The notes under the pieces: model-generated
Database searches by the model: none
What the model saw: the letters and a program-made list of their open reading frames with translations, nothing else
Told to the model about the DNA's origin: nothing
Shown: positions 1 through 9,735 of the stretch, one piece after another
How positions within the stretch are numbered: position 1 is the stretch's first letter
How the letters are laid out: each line of letters opens with the position of its first letter
Position numbers and translations under genes: made by a program
Source: Stenotrophomonas maltophilia
GTDB lineage: Bacteria; Pseudomonadota; Gammaproteobacteria; Xanthomonadales; Xanthomonadaceae
Length of the DNA stretch: 64,000 nt
Direction: 5' to 3'
NCBI RefSeq assembly: GCF_002799155.1
Contig: NZ_NERD01000002.1
Coordinates: forward strand, 3,286,001 to 3,350,000

Positions 1-13
1 GTTGGCACCTACC
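1..13. repeat. Partial SMAG/REP half-element at window edge
   Basis: The first 13 bases read, on the minus strand, GGTAGGTGCCAAC, a GTAG-headed half of a REP-like hairpin; the other half lies outside the window. It sits 12 bp downstream of the smeF stop codon. Confidence 0.5.
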
Positions 14-24
14 AGAAGCGCTGC

Positions 25-1410
25 TCACCCGCGCTCGTGCCAGCCGCCGCCCAGCACCTTGTACAGGGTGATGCGGTTGGCCTGCTGGGCCAGCTGCGCC
101 TGCAGCTGGGTCTGCTGCGCGTTGTAGGCGGTACGCCGCGCATCGAGCAGGGTCACGAAGCTGTCCAGCCCAGCGTCGTAGCGTGCCTGCGACAGGCGGT
201 TGGCCTGTTCGGCCGCTTCCACCAAGCGCTGCTGTGAACTCACCTGCTCATCCAGGCTGACGTTCAACGCCAGTGCGTCGGCGGTTTCGCGGAAGCCCAC
301 CTGGATCGCCTTTTCGTACTGCGCGAGCGCGATGTCACGGTCTGCATTGGCGATGGCGAGGTTGGCGCGCAGCTTGCCGCCCTGGAAGATCGGCAGCGTG
401 ATCTTCGGCAGGAAGCTCCACACACGGGTGCCGCTGTCGAACAGATTGGACAGTTCGCTCGAGCCACTGCCGATGCTGCCGGTCAGCGAGATGCTCGGGA
501 AGAAGGCGGCACGTGCCGCGCCGATGTTGGCGTTGGCCGCCAGCAGCTGGTGCTCGGCGGCCATGATGTCCGGGCGCTGCAGCAGCACGTCGCTGGGCAG
601 GCCGGCTGGCGGCGGTGCGAGTGCAAGCAGCTGCGGTTCGATGCTGTCAGGCAGCAGCGCCGGATCCAGCTGGCCACCGGCCAGCAGCGCCAGCGCATTG
701 CGGTCCTGGGCCAGCTGGCCACGCAGCCGGGCGGCATCGGTGCGCGCGGTCTCGACCAGGGTACGGGTCTGGGTCAGTTCCAGCCCCGAACTGCCGCCCC
801 GTTCGTGGCGGGCCTCGGCTAGGCGCAGCGAATCCTCGTAGGTCTTCAGCGTCGCGTCGGCGATCTTCAGCCGCTGCGCATCAGCCCCGTAGGTCAACCA
901 CGCCGTGGCAGTCTCGGCGACCAGGCTCAACTGCGCGTTGCGACGGTTGGCGGCCACAGCAAAGTACTGCTGCAGTGCCGCCTCGCTGAGGTTGCGCACG
1001 CGACCGAACAGGTCGAGCTCGAACTCGGCCACGCCAACACCGGCGGTGAACTGCTCGGTGACACCGGCGTCGGTACCTCGGCGATCCATCTGGCCGGTGA
1101 CGGCTACGCCCGGCACGCGATCGGCGCGCTGTACGCGATACTGGCCGCGCGCACGTTCAACATTGAGCACGGCCACGCGCAGGTCGCGGTTGTTCTGCAG
1201 CGACTGGTCGATCACCTGCTGCAGGCGCGCATCGGTGAAGAAGTCGCGCCAGCCGACGGCGGCAACATCGGCCACCTCACCCTGCGCGGCCTCGGCCGGC
1301 CATTGCGCCGGAATGGCCGGAGCAACGGCGGTGTTCTTCGGCACCAGGGTGGAGCAGCCGGCCAGCGCGAGCGCAGCGGCAATGGAAACAGCAATGGAAT
1401 GAAGCTTCAT
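25..1410 (-). CDS. smeF: SmeF, outer-membrane factor lipoprotein of the SmeDEF RND efflux pump
   Basis: 461-aa TolC/OprM-type (NodT family) outer-membrane channel that would complete the SmeD-SmeE pump and export antibiotics and biocides out of the cell. The start was placed at the ATG at 1410, which opens a lipoprotein signal peptide ending in the lipobox LALAGC (Cys19); 13 further in-frame codons upstream are not needed. Two outer-membrane-efflux repeats follow, with the typical VLLQRPDI and ARAAFFPSISLTGSIGSGS signatures. It is the third gene of smeDEF, separated from smeE by 97 bp that hold a REP dimer, so its transcript level may differ from that of smeDE. Identification is firm from family, order and adjacent smeT. 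Confidence 0.95.
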   Translation of the reverse strand: MKLHSIAVSIAAALALAGCSTLVPKNTAVAPAIPAQWPAEAAQGEVADVAAVGWRDFFTDARLQQVIDQSLQNNRDLRVAVLNVERARGQYRVQRADRVPGVAVTGQMDRRGTDAGVTEQFTAGVGVAEFELDLFGRVRNLSEAALQQYFAVAANRRNAQLSLVAETATAWLTYGADAQRLKIADATLKTYEDSLRLAEARHERGGSSGLELTQTRTLVETARTDAARLRGQLAQDRNALALLAGGQLDPALLPDSIEPQLLALAPPPAGLPSDVLLQRPDIMAAEHQLLAANANIGAARAAFFPSISLTGSIGSGSSELSNLFDSGTRVWSFLPKITLPIFQGGKLRANLAIANADRDIALAQYEKAIQVGFRETADALALNVSLDEQVSSQQRLVEAAEQANRLSQARYDAGLDSFVTLLDARRTAYNAQQTQLQAQLAQQANRITLYKVLGGGWHERG

Positions 1411-1434
1411 GGCAACACCTTGGGGGTCACGGTG

Positions 1435-1498
1435 GTAGCGCCGGGCCATGCCCGGCGGCTACGCGGTGAGACATCCGCCGGGCACGGCCCGGCGCGAC
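1435..1498. repeat. SMAG/REP dimer between smeE and smeF
   Basis: A GTAG-headed hairpin (GCCGGGC-CAT-GCCCGGC, 1435-1460) is followed by a second, inverted copy (1472-1498), so the pair can fold into two hairpins or one long one. It fills the gap between two genes of one operon, where REP elements are known in other bacteria to stabilise upstream mRNA or attenuate transcription. Confidence 0.8.
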
Positions 1499-1507
1499 CG
1501 GATTTCA

Positions 1508-4500
1508 TCACTCGGCGGTCTTGCGCTTGAACACGCGCTGCACCACTACGAAGAACAGCGGTACGAAGAACACGCCGAGCACGGTGCCGACGATCATGCC
1601 ACCGAGCACGCCGGTGCCGATCGCCTGCTTTGCGCCGGAACCGGCACCAGTGGAGATCGCCAGCGGCACCACGCCCATGCCGAAGGCCAGCGAGGTCATC
1701 ACGATCGGGCGCAGGCGGTCACGCACGGCGTGCATGATCGATTCGATCAGACCTGCACCCTTCTCCAGGTTTTCCTTGGCGAACTCGACGATCAGGATCG
1801 CGTTCTTGCTGGTCAGGCCCACCGTGGTCAGCATCGCCACCTGGAAGTAGATGTCGCGTTCCAGGCCCTTGAAGGTGTTGGCCAGCACCGCGCCGAGGAT
1901 ACCCAGCGGGGCCGCCAGCAGCACCGCGGTCGGCACGCTCCAGCTTTCGTACATCGCGGCCAGGCACAGGAACACGATCATCAGCGACAGCGTGTACAGC
2001 AGCGGCGTCTGCGAGCCGGCCTGTCGTTCCTGGTAGGACATCGCCGTCCACTCGATACCAAAGCCCGCCGGCAGTTGCTTGGCCAGCTGCTCGATCTCGG
2101 TCATGGCGTCACCGGAGGCGACACCCGGGGCCGGTTCGCCCTGGATTTCCATCGCCGACACGCCGTTGTAGCGTTCCAGGCGCGGCGAGCCGTAGTCCCA
2201 GTGCTTGGTGGCGAAGGCGCTGAACGGCACCATCTCACCCTTGTCGTTCTTCACCGACCAGAGATCGAAGTCCTCCGGCACCATGCGGAACGCCTGGTCG
2301 GCCTGCACGAACACACGCTTGACGCGGCCACGATCGACGAAGTCGTCGATGTACGAGCTGCCCCACGCGGCGGCCAGCGTGCCGTTGATCTGGTCGATCG
2401 ACAGCCCCAGCGAAGTCGCCTTGGCCGCATCGATGTCGATGCGGAACTGCGGCGTGTCTTCCTGGCCATTCGGGCGCACGTTGGCCAGCTTCTTGCTGCC
2501 GGCAGCGAGGCCGAGCAGCTGGTTGCGCGCGGCCACCAGTGCCTCGTGGCCCTGGCCGCTGTTGTCCTTCAGGAAGAAGGTGTAGCCCGAAGCGGTACCC
2601 AGTTCCGGGATGGCTGGCGGCGGGAAGGCGAAGATGAAGGCATCCTTGATCTGGCCCAGGGCCGCCATGGCGCGGCCGGTGATCGGCATCACGCCGTTGT
2701 CGGCGTCACGCTCGCTCCAGTCCTTCAGCTTGACGAATGCCATGCCGGCGTTCTGGCCCATGCCGGCGAAGCTGAAGCCCTGCACCGAAAACACCGAGTC
2801 CACCGCATCCTTCTCGTTCTGCAGGAAGTGGTTTTCCAGCGCCGCGATCGATTCCAGCGTACGTTCCTGGGTGGCACCGACCGGGGCCTGCACCAACGCC
2901 ATCAGCACGCCCTGGTCCTCGTTGGGCAGGAACGAGCTGGGCAGGCGCACGAACAGCACGCCCATCAGCACGAACAGCGCCGCCACGATGCCCATGAAGC
3001 GCCACGGACGGTGGATGATGCCACGCACGCCGCGCTGGTAGCTATCGCTGGTGCGGTCGAAGCCGCGGTTGAAGCCGTTGAAGAAACGACCGGCCAGGCC
3101 ACGGTGGGCCACGTGGTGCTCACCCTTCTTCAGCGGCTTGAGCATGGTCGCGCACAGCGCCGGGGTCAGCACGATCGCCACCAGCACCGACAACGCCATC
3201 GCCGAGACGATCGTGGCCGAGAACTGGCGATAGATCACGCCGGTGGAGCCGCTCATGAAGGCCATCGGCACGAACACCGCCGACAGCACCAAGCCGATGC
3301 CCACCAGCGCACCGGTGATCTGGCCCATCGACTTGCGGGTGGCCTCCAGCGGCGACAGTCCTTCTTCGGACATGATGCGCTCGACGTTCTCCACCACCAC
3401 GATGGCATCGTCCACCAGCAGGCCGATCGCCAGCACCATCGCGAACATGGTCAGCATGTTCACCGAGAAGCCCAGCATCGCCAGCACGCCGAAGGTACCC
3501 AGCAGCACCACCGGCACGGCGATGGTCGGGATCAGGGTGGCGCGGAAGTTCTGCAGGAACAGGTACATCACCACGAACACCAGCACGATCGCTTCGATCA
3601 GGGTCTGCACCACGCCCTTGATCGACACGCGCACGAACGGGGTGGTGTCGTACGGGATCTCGGCCTTCAGGCCGGCCGGGAAGAAGCCCTTCATGTCCTG
3701 CAGCGCGGCATCCACGCCGGCCGCAGTGTCCAGCGCGTTGGCGCCGGTAGCCAAGGTGACCGCCAGGCCGCTGGCCGGCTGGCCGTTGTAGCGGGTGACA
3801 AAGTCGTAGGACTCGGCACCCAGTTCGACGCGGGCAACATCACCCAGGCGCAGCTCGGCACCATCCTGCGCGCCGCGCACGATGATGTTGCGGAACTGTT
3901 CCGGGGTCTGCAGGCGCGACTGCGCATTGATGGTGGCGTTGAGCTGCTGGCCCTTCACCGACGGCGCGCCGCCGAGCTGGCCGATCGCCACCTGTGCGTT
4001 CTGCGCCTTGACCGCGGCGGTCACTTCCGCAACGGACAGGCCGTAGGTGTGCAGCTTGTTCGGGTCCAGCCAGATACGCATGGCGTACTTGCCACCGAAC
4101 ACCTGGATGTTGCCTACGCCCGGCACGCGGCTCAGACGGTCGACGACATTGGAACCGACGTAGTCGGCGATGTCGTTGGCGTCCATGCTGCCGTCCTCGG
4201 ACACGAACGCGATGACGTTCAGGAAGCCCGAGCTGGACTTGGCCACGTTGATGCCCTGGCGCTGCACTTCCTGCGGCAGCAGCGGCATGGCCAGCTGCAG
4301 CTTGTTCTGCACCTGCACCTGGGCGATGTCCGGGTTGGTGCCGCTCTCGAAGGTCAGGGTGATGGTGGCCTGGCCGTTGGACGAGCTGTTGGAGGAGAAG
4401 TAGATCAGGCCATCAAGGCCCTTCATGTTCTGCTCGATGATCTGCGTCACCGAGTCCTCGACCACCTTGGCCGATGCACCCGGGTAGGTGGCGCTGATTT

Positions 4501-4630
4501 CCACCGCCGGCGGCGCGACGTTGGGATACATCGAGACCGGCAGCTTGAACAGGGCCAGGCCGCCGGCGAGCATGATGATGATGGCGATCACCCATGCAAA
4601 GATGGGTCGATCGATGAAAAAGCGTGCCAT
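1508..4630 (-). CDS. smeE: SmeE, RND inner-membrane multidrug transporter
   Basis: 1040-aa proton-driven HAE1-family RND pump subunit of the inner membrane, normal full length. The N-terminus [17 protein letters not shown] is the canonical RND start and first membrane helix. The transmembrane-4 proton-relay pair is visible in [14 protein letters not shown], and the second half-repeat carries [16 protein letters not shown]. It captures drugs from periplasm and membrane and passes them through SmeD to SmeF. The start lies 12 bp after the smeD stop codon. Overexpression of this pump through smeT mutations is a known route to quinolone, tetracycline and chloramphenicol resistance in S. maltophilia; smeT looks intact here. 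Confidence 0.96.
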   Translation of the reverse strand: MARFFIDRPIFAWVIAIIIMLAGGLALFKLPVSMYPNVAPPAVEISATYPGASAKVVEDSVTQIIEQNMKGLDGLIYFSSNSSSNGQATITLTFESGTNPDIAQVQVQNKLQLAMPLLPQEVQRQGINVAKSSSGFLNVIAFVSEDGSMDANDIADYVGSNVVDRLSRVPGVGNIQVFGGKYAMRIWLDPNKLHTYGLSVAEVTAAVKAQNAQVAIGQLGGAPSVKGQQLNATINAQSRLQTPEQFRNIIVRGAQDGAELRLGDVARVELGAESYDFVTRYNGQPASGLAVTLATGANALDTAAGVDAALQDMKGFFPAGLKAEIPYDTTPFVRVSIKGVVQTLIEAIVLVFVVMYLFLQNFRATLIPTIAVPVVLLGTFGVLAMLGFSVNMLTMFAMVLAIGLLVDDAIVVVENVERIMSEEGLSPLEATRKSMGQITGALVGIGLVLSAVFVPMAFMSGSTGVIYRQFSATIVSAMALSVLVAIVLTPALCATMLKPLKKGEHHVAHRGLAGRFFNGFNRGFDRTSDSYQRGVRGIIHRPWRFMGIVAALFVLMGVLFVRLPSSFLPNEDQGVLMALVQAPVGATQERTLESIAALENHFLQNEKDAVDSVFSVQGFSFAGMGQNAGMAFVKLKDWSERDADNGVMPITGRAMAALGQIKDAFIFAFPPPAIPELGTASGYTFFLKDNSGQGHEALVAARNQLLGLAAGSKKLANVRPNGQEDTPQFRIDIDAAKATSLGLSIDQINGTLAAAWGSSYIDDFVDRGRVKRVFVQADQAFRMVPEDFDLWSVKNDKGEMVPFSAFATKHWDYGSPRLERYNGVSAMEIQGEPAPGVASGDAMTEIEQLAKQLPAGFGIEWTAMSYQERQAGSQTPLLYTLSLMIVFLCLAAMYESWSVPTAVLLAAPLGILGAVLANTFKGLERDIYFQVAMLTTVGLTSKNAILIVEFAKENLEKGAGLIESIMHAVRDRLRPIVMTSLAFGMGVVPLAISTGAGSGAKQAIGTGVLGGMIVGTVLGVFFVPLFFVVVQRVFKRKTAE

Positions 4631-4642
4631 GGGGTTCTCCGC

Positions 4643-5827
4643 TTACTTCGCGTCGCCGGCCGGGGCGGCAGGCTGGGCGGTGGCCGCCGGCTTGGCCGGA
4701 GCAGCGCCCTTCTCGGTGGCCTTGACCGGCATGCCGGGGCCGATCTTCTGCAGGCCTTCGACAATGACCTTGTCGCCGGCCTTCAGGCCATCCTCGACCA
4801 GCCACTTGTCGCCGACCGTGCGGCTGACCTTGACCGGGCGCACTTCGACCTTGTTGTCCTTGCCGACCACCATCGCCGTGGTGTCGCCCTTCGGATCGCG
4901 GGCGATGCCCTGCATCGGCACCAGCACCGCATCGCTGCGCACGCCGCCACCGATCACCGCGCGCACGTACGTGCCCGGCATCAGCAGGCCGTCCGGATTG
5001 TCCACCTTCACGCGCAGGCCGAAGCTGCCGGTGGCCGGGTCGACGCTGACTTCGGAGAATTCCAGCGTGCCCTTGTGTTCGAAGGTGCTGCCGTCTTCCA
5101 TCAGGATGCTGACCGGCAGCGCCTGGTTGTCCTGCAGGCGGCCCGCGGCCAGCTCACGGCGCAGCTGCAGCAGCTCGGCCGAGGACTGGGTCAGGTCGAC
5201 ATAGATCGGGTCCAGCTGCTGCACGGTGGCCAGTGCGTTGGCCTGGCCGGCGCTGACCAGCGCACCCTGGGTGACGCTGGACTTGCCGATGCGGCCACTG
5301 ATAGGGGCGGTGATGCGGGCGTAGCCCAGGGTGACGTTGGCCGCGTCCAGCGCTGCCTTGGCGGCGCCGACGTCTGCCTCGGCCTGCTTCTGCGCGGCCA
5401 CGGCGTTTTCCAGGTCCTGCTGGCTGACCGCATCGACCTTGGCCAGCTCGGTGATGCGCTTGGCGCTCAGGCGCGCGGCGTTGGCGGTGGCCTCGGCCCG
5501 CGCCAGCTGGGCACGGGCACTGTTGGCCTGCGCGCGGTAGCTGGCGTCCTCGATCTGGTACAGCGGCTCGCCGGCCTTGACCATGCCACCCTCGGTGAAC
5601 AGGCGCTTGGCGACGATGCCGTTGACCTGCGGACGCACTTCGGCGACCAGGAAGGCGTTGGTACGGCCCGGCAGCTCGCGGGTCAGGCCCACGGTCTCGG
5701 ACTTCAGCGTGACCACGGTGACCTCGCCCGGGCCCTGCTCGGGGGCCTGGGGTTGGCCGCCACAGGCAGCCACGGTCGCGGCGATCGCCAGCGACAGTGC
5801 AAAGGGTCGGATTCGGCTCAGCAACAT
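4643..5827 (-). CDS. smeD: SmeD, periplasmic adaptor (membrane fusion) lipoprotein
   Basis: 394-aa AcrA/MexA-type adaptor that links SmeE to SmeF across the periplasm. The start at 5827 begins a lipoprotein signal peptide with lipobox ATVAAC (Cys22). After it come the barrel-sandwich lipoyl half (EVRPQVNGIVAKRLFTEGG), an alpha-helical hairpin rich in Ala and Gln, the second lipoyl half (ITAPISGRIGKSSVTQGALV) and the beta-barrel and membrane-proximal domains. The C-terminal tail is Ala/Pro-rich. It is the first gene of the operon; the leader of about 155 bp to the SmeT operator contains the promoter. Confidence 0.95.
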   Translation of the reverse strand: MLLSRIRPFALSLAIAATVAACGGQPQAPEQGPGEVTVVTLKSETVGLTRELPGRTNAFLVAEVRPQVNGIVAKRLFTEGGMVKAGEPLYQIEDASYRAQANSARAQLARAEATANAARLSAKRITELAKVDAVSQQDLENAVAAQKQAEADVGAAKAALDAANVTLGYARITAPISGRIGKSSVTQGALVSAGQANALATVQQLDPIYVDLTQSSAELLQLRRELAAGRLQDNQALPVSILMEDGSTFEHKGTLEFSEVSVDPATGSFGLRVKVDNPDGLLMPGTYVRAVIGGGVRSDAVLVPMQGIARDPKGDTTAMVVGKDNKVEVRPVKVSRTVGDKWLVEDGLKAGDKVIVEGLQKIGPGMPVKATEKGAAPAKPAATAQPAAPAGDAK

Positions 5828-5982
5828 GACGGAAAGGCTCTTGGAGGAAGGAATCTCAGAGAGCGCCGATACGACGAGGCTTCCCGTTGTTCCGGTGAAA
5901 GCCCCGCAGATCGCGCCCACCCGGGCGGAGCGGGAGCCGGACCGGCCTGCCACGCACACGACGGGAATGATGGGTGCGAAAT

Positions 5983-6010
5983 ATACATACATGCTTGTTT
6001 GTTTGTAAAC
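5983..6010. promoter_or_regulatory. SmeT operator in the smeT-smeD intergenic region
   Basis: An AT-rich pseudo-palindrome (TACATACATGC on the left arm, TTGTTTGTA on the right) lies in a GC-rich gap between the divergent smeD and smeT starts. Its position and sequence match the published 28-bp SmeT binding site, which overlaps both promoters so that SmeT represses smeDEF and itself. The arms agree at 8 of 12 positions over 5984-6007. Confidence 0.88.
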
Positions 6011-6054
6011 CGGTACAATTCAGCCACGTTTCACCCGCACTCGTACCCACACCC

Positions 6055-6714
6055 ATGGCCCGCAAGACCAAAGAGGACACCCAGGCAACCCGGGAAGGCA
6101 TCCTTGACGCCGCCGAAGCCTGCTTCCATGAACACGGCGTGGCCCGTACCACGCTGGAGATGATCGGTGCCCGCGCCGGCTATACCCGTGGCGCGGTCTA
6201 CTGGCATTTCAAGAACAAGAGCGAGGTGCTGGCCGCGATCGTCGAGCGCGTGCACCTGCCCTTCATGCAGGAACTGGAGCGTACCTCCACCGAGCAGCGC
6301 GATACCCCGGTGCACGACCTGCGCGCGGTGATGATCCACTCGTTCATCGAGCTGTCCGAGGACGAGCGCCTGCGCAAGACCATGGAGATCATGCTGCGCA
6401 GCGATGCCTCGGCTGACACCAAGGTGCTGACCGAAATGCAGCAGGCCGGTTTCCGCGATGCGCTGGACCGGATGGAGCGCGCCCTGCGCCGTGCCCGCGA
6501 TCTGGGCCAGCTGCGCGAGGGTGCCGACCCGAAGATCGCCGCGCGCATGCTGCATGCCACCGTGCTGGGCGTGCTGCACGGCGCGATGGTCGAACCGGAA
6601 CTGATGGACCTCAAGCGCGACGGCATGCTCGCGCTGGACATGACCCTGGCCGCCTACGTGAAGGAAGGCGTATTCGTGCCCGGAACGGTGCCCGAGCCGT
6701 TGCCGGAAGCGTGA
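6055..6714 (+). CDS. smeT: SmeT, TetR-family repressor of smeDEF
   Basis: 219-aa TetR/AcrR-family repressor. The ATG at 6055 (MARKTKEDTQATREG) matches the usual AcrR/TtgR start; an upstream in-frame ATG would place the operator inside the gene. The N-terminal helix-turn-helix covers about residues 10-60 (ARTTLEMIGARAGYTRGAVY), followed by the all-helical ligand-binding/dimer domain. It is transcribed away from smeDEF and would be autoregulated from the shared operator. No frameshift or obvious disruption is visible, so basal efflux should be repressed. Its stop codon overlaps the start of the next gene. Confidence 0.95.
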   Translation: MARKTKEDTQATREGILDAAEACFHEHGVARTTLEMIGARAGYTRGAVYWHFKNKSEVLAAIVERVHLPFMQELERTSTEQRDTPVHDLRAVMIHSFIELSEDERLRKTMEIMLRSDASADTKVLTEMQQAGFRDALDRMERALRRARDLGQLREGADPKIAARMLHATVLGVLHGAMVEPELMDLKRDGMLALDMTLAAYVKEGVFVPGTVPEPLPEA

Positions 6715-7220
6715 GCGGCATTGCTGCCGCCACCGCGGCACTGCACGAACTCTACCTGCCCGCAGGGCTGCAGTTGACCGGACCGATCGTGGCGGAAGCG
6801 GAAAGCGCAGAGTACGGTGCCTGCCGCTTTGCCCTTGAGGGTCACAGCATCGTGTTCCGCGTCGCGAAGATCACCCCCACCAAGACCGGCCAGTTCGTAA
6901 CCCTGTGGAAACGCCCCGTTCCCGGTGCTGATATCGCTCCACTGGATGCAGCCGATGCTGTGCAGTTCGTGGTGATCGCGGTCTTCGACGGAACACAGCG
7001 CGGGCAGTTCATCTTCAGCCGCGACCTGCTGATCAAGCGCGGCGTGATGTCGCGCGATGGCAAGGGCGGAAAGCGCGCCCTCCGTGTCTATCCGCCGTGG
7101 AGCACGCCGACAGCAAAGGACGCGATCCGGACCCGGCAGTGGCAGCTGCGTTGCTTCCTGCCCACCGGTGCCGATATCTCCGCCTCCGCCGGTGATCGAT
7201 TACGCTCACTGCTGGGTTGA
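6711..7220 (+). CDS. MepB-like protein
   Basis: 169 aa, resembling the MepB family throughout (for example ACRFALEGHSIVFRVAKITPTKTG and the C-terminal RALRVYPPW). MepB takes its name from the staphylococcal mepRAB multidrug-efflux operon; its biochemical role is not established. Translation would begin at a GTG that overlaps the smeT stop codon in GTGA, implying translational coupling to the repressor gene and possibly SmeT-controlled expression. No signal peptide or membrane segment is seen. The family call rests on overall sequence resemblance. Confidence 0.75.
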   Translation: MSGIAAATAALHELYLPAGLQLTGPIVAEAESAEYGACRFALEGHSIVFRVAKITPTKTGQFVTLWKRPVPGADIAPLDAADAVQFVVIAVFDGTQRGQFIFSRDLLIKRGVMSRDGKGGKRALRVYPPWSTPTAKDAIRTRQWQLRCFLPTGADISASAGDRLRSLLG

Positions 7221-7255
7221 ACCCGGCGGACCTTTCCTTCTCTGGACGCATCGTG

Positions 7256-8248
7256 ATGATCCTGGACAACGTGGTGTGGGGCTTCATCGGCTGCGGCAGC
7301 GTCACCGAGAAGAAGAGTGGCCCCGCCCTGGCCAGCACGCCCGGCTCACGGGTGGCAGCGGTCATGCGCCGCACTGCCGCATTGGCCGAGGACTACGCAC
7401 GGCGCCACGCGATTCCCCGCTGGTACGCGGACGCCGATGCGCTCATCGCCGATCCGGAAGTGAACGCGGTGTACGTCGCTACGCCGCCCTCCACGCACAT
7501 GCAGTACGCGCTGCAGGCGATCGCCGCGGGCAAGCCGGTCTACATCGAAAAGCCGATGGCCATGGACCACGGCGAGTGCCAGTGCATCATCGCGGCCAGC
7601 GCCCGCAGCGGCGTGCCGGTGTACGTGGCCTATTACCGCCGTGCCCTGCCCCGCTTCGCACAGGTGAAGCAGCTGCTGGACCGCGGCGCGATCGGCACAG
7701 CGCGCAGCGTGCGCGCGACCCTGCATCGGCCGCATTCGGCGAATGCCGCATCGCCGGACTTCTGGCGGACGAATCCGGCCATCGCCGGCGGCGGGCTGTT
7801 CGTCGACCTGGGCTCGCATACCCTGGACCTGCTCGACCATCTGCTGGGACCGCTGAGCGATGTGCGTGGCCTGGCCAGTTCGTTGACCGGCGCCTACGCC
7901 GCCGAGGACAGCGTCTCGATGTGCTTCCGCACCGGGACGGGTGCGCACGGCATCGCGCAGTGGAGCTTCTGCGCGTTCCGCCGCCAGGATGAGATCGAGA
8001 TCACCGGCGACCGCGGCCAGCTGCGCTTTGCCACCTTCGAGGATGTTCCGGTGGTACTGGAAACCGAAGCCGGCGTGCAAAGGTTCGACATCCCCAACCC
8101 GCCATCGATCCAGCAGCCGTTGATCGCGACCCTGGTGGATGAGTTGCGCGGCAGCGGCCACTCGCCGTCGAATGGCGTCAGCGCCGCCCGCACCAGTGCG
8201 GTGATGGATCAGGTACTGCAGGCCTACCGCACCCGGCACACGCGCTGA
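7256..8248 (+). CDS. Gfo/Idh/MocA-family NAD(P)-dependent oxidoreductase
   Basis: 330 aa. The N-terminal Rossmann fold opens with VVWGFIGCGSVTEKKSGPAL (dinucleotide-binding GxGxxx), then AVYVATPPSTHMQYALQAI and YIEKPMAM, where the EKP motif supplies the catalytic lysine of this family. The C-terminal substrate domain has GGGLFVDLGSHTLDLLDHLLG, whose aspartate and histidine fit the usual active site. The substrate is unknown; the family acts on sugars, inositols and related polyols. I chose the ATG at 7256; a TTG at 7217 overlapping the preceding stop codon is possible but adds no domain sequence. It converges on hslU with a terminator between them. Confidence 0.85.
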   Translation: MILDNVVWGFIGCGSVTEKKSGPALASTPGSRVAAVMRRTAALAEDYARRHAIPRWYADADALIADPEVNAVYVATPPSTHMQYALQAIAAGKPVYIEKPMAMDHGECQCIIAASARSGVPVYVAYYRRALPRFAQVKQLLDRGAIGTARSVRATLHRPHSANAASPDFWRTNPAIAGGGLFVDLGSHTLDLLDHLLGPLSDVRGLASSLTGAYAAEDSVSMCFRTGTGAHGIAQWSFCAFRRQDEIEITGDRGQLRFATFEDVPVVLETEAGVQRFDIPNPPSIQQPLIATLVDELRGSGHSPSNGVSAARTSAVMDQVLQAYRTRHTR

Positions 8249-8254
8249 CGGCAT

Positions 8255-8280
8255 AAAAAAAGGCCGCCTTGCGGCGGCCT
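8255..8280 (-). terminator. Intrinsic terminator of the hslVU transcript
   Basis: Read on the minus strand, the stem AGGCCGCC-GCA-GGCGGCCT is followed directly by a run of T (an A-run on the plus strand). It stands between the convergent oxidoreductase and hslU genes; the T-run suits only minus-strand transcription. Confidence 0.85.
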
Positions 8281-8301
8281 CGATCTTTGCAGAGCCGGGG
8301 A

Positions 8302-9675
8302 TTACAGGATGTAGCGGCTCAGGTCAGGATCCTGCACCAGCTCACCCAGGTGCGCATCGACGTAGGCACTGTCGATGGCCAGGGTTTCGCCATCGCGGTC
8401 CGGTGCCTCGTAGCTGAGCGAATCCAGCAGGCGCTCCAGCACCGTGTGCAGGCGGCGCGCACCAATGTTCTCCTGGCGCTCGTTCACCTGGAAGGCGATC
8501 TCGGCCAGACGATCAATGGCATCGGCGGTGAAGCTGACCTTGACGCCCTCGGTGGCCAGCAGCGCTTCGTACTGCTTGGTCAGCGCAGCCTTCGGCTCGG
8601 TCAGGATACGCACGAAATCGTTCTTGCTCAGTGCACCCAGTTCCACGCGGATCGGGAAGCGGCCCTGCAGCTCCGGAATCAGGTCGCTGGGCTTGGCCAG
8701 GTGGAACGCGCCCGAAGCAATGAACAGGATGTGGTCGGTCTTGATCGTGCCGTACTTGGTCGACACGTTGGAGCCTTCCACCAACGGCAGCAGGTCGCGC
8801 TGCACGCCTTCGCGCGACACGTCGCCCCCCCCCACGTTGTCACCACGCTTGGCGACCTTGTCGATCTCGTCGATGAAGACGATGCCGTGCTGCTCGCAGG
8901 CTTCGATCGCCGCAGTGCGGATATCGTCCTCGTTGACCAGCTTGCCGGCTTCCTCCTCGATCAGCAGCGGACGCGCGGCCTTGATGGTCAGCGTTCGCTT
9001 ATGCGCCTTGGCGCCGCCGCCGAGGTTGGCGAACATCGACTTCAGCTGCTGGCCCATTTCCTCCATGCCCGGCGGGGTCATGATGTCCATGCTGACGTTG
9101 GCGGCCAGGTCGAGCTCGATCTCGCGCTCGTCCAGCTCGCCATTGCGCAGCATCTTGCGGAACTTGATGCGGGTCTCGTTGTCCTGCGCCGACGGTTCGT
9201 TGCGGGCGACCTCCGGATCGAACCCGATGCCACCGCTGCGACGCGGCAGCAGCGCATCGAGGATGCGGTCTTCGGCACGCTCTTCGGCCTGGGTCCGCAC
9301 GCGCACCTTGGCCTGTTCGCGGTACAGCTTGACCGCGGTATCGGCCAGGTCGCGGATGATCTGCTCGACGTCCTTGCCGACATAGCCCACTTCGGTGAAG
9401 CGGGTGGCTTCGACCTTCACGAACGGTGCGTTGGCCAACGTGGCCAGGCGGCGCGCGATTTCGGTCTTGCCGACGCCGGTCGGGCCGATCATCAGGATGT
9501 TCTTCGGCATCACTTCATTGCGCAGCTCGGGCACCAGCTGCATGCGGCGCCAGCGGTTGCGCAGGGCGATGGCCACTGCACGCTTGGCGTCGTGCTGGCC
9601 GACGATGTGCCGGTCCAGTTCCTGCACGATCTCGCGCGGGGTCATGGTGGCGGAGGAAACTTCGATCTTCGACAT
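8302..9675 (-). CDS. hslU: HslU (ClpY), ATPase subunit of the HslVU protease
   Basis: 457-aa AAA+ unfoldase that recognises substrates and feeds them into the HslV chamber in the cytoplasm. Walker A is [12 protein letters not shown], Walker B is [10 protein letters not shown], and the C-terminal tail DLSRYIL is the conserved peptide that inserts into HslV to activate it. The ATG at 9675 (MSKIEV) was chosen over a GTG four codons upstream. The codons for the glycine-rich stretch near [10 protein letters not shown] contain a run of nine C (8825-8833 on the plus strand). It follows hslV by 60 bp, with a SMAG hairpin in the gap. Confidence 0.97.
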   Translation of the reverse strand: MSKIEVSSATMTPREIVQELDRHIVGQHDAKRAVAIALRNRWRRMQLVPELRNEVMPKNILMIGPTGVGKTEIARRLATLANAPFVKVEATRFTEVGYVGKDVEQIIRDLADTAVKLYREQAKVRVRTQAEERAEDRILDALLPRRSGGIGFDPEVARNEPSAQDNETRIKFRKMLRNGELDEREIELDLAANVSMDIMTPPGMEEMGQQLKSMFANLGGGAKAHKRTLTIKAARPLLIEEEAGKLVNEDDIRTAAIEACEQHGIVFIDEIDKVAKRGDNVGGGDVSREGVQRDLLPLVEGSNVSTKYGTIKTDHILFIASGAFHLAKPSDLIPELQGRFPIRVELGALSKNDFVRILTEPKAALTKQYEALLATEGVKVSFTADAIDRLAEIAFQVNERQENIGARRLHTVLERLLDSLSYEAPDRDGETLAIDSAYVDAHLGELVQDPDLSRYIL

Positions 9676-9700
9676 GGATGTGCTCACGGATTCGTTGTCG

Positions 9701-9722
9701 GTAGCGCCGGGCCATGCCCGAC
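9701..9722. repeat. SMAG/REP hairpin between hslV and hslU
   Basis: GTAG is followed by an imperfect GCCGGGC-CAT-GCCCG hairpin in the 60-bp gap between two genes of one operon. Its orientation puts GTAG on the hslU side. Confidence 0.7.
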
Positions 9723-9735
9723 GGATCGGGAGGCG

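Noticed and set aside
1448..6163. Very long open frame (about 1570 codons) on the plus strand opposite smeE and smeD
   Set aside because: It is antisense to two well-supported genes, is rich in His, Arg and Gln as expected from mirrored high-GC codon bias, and shows no family features.
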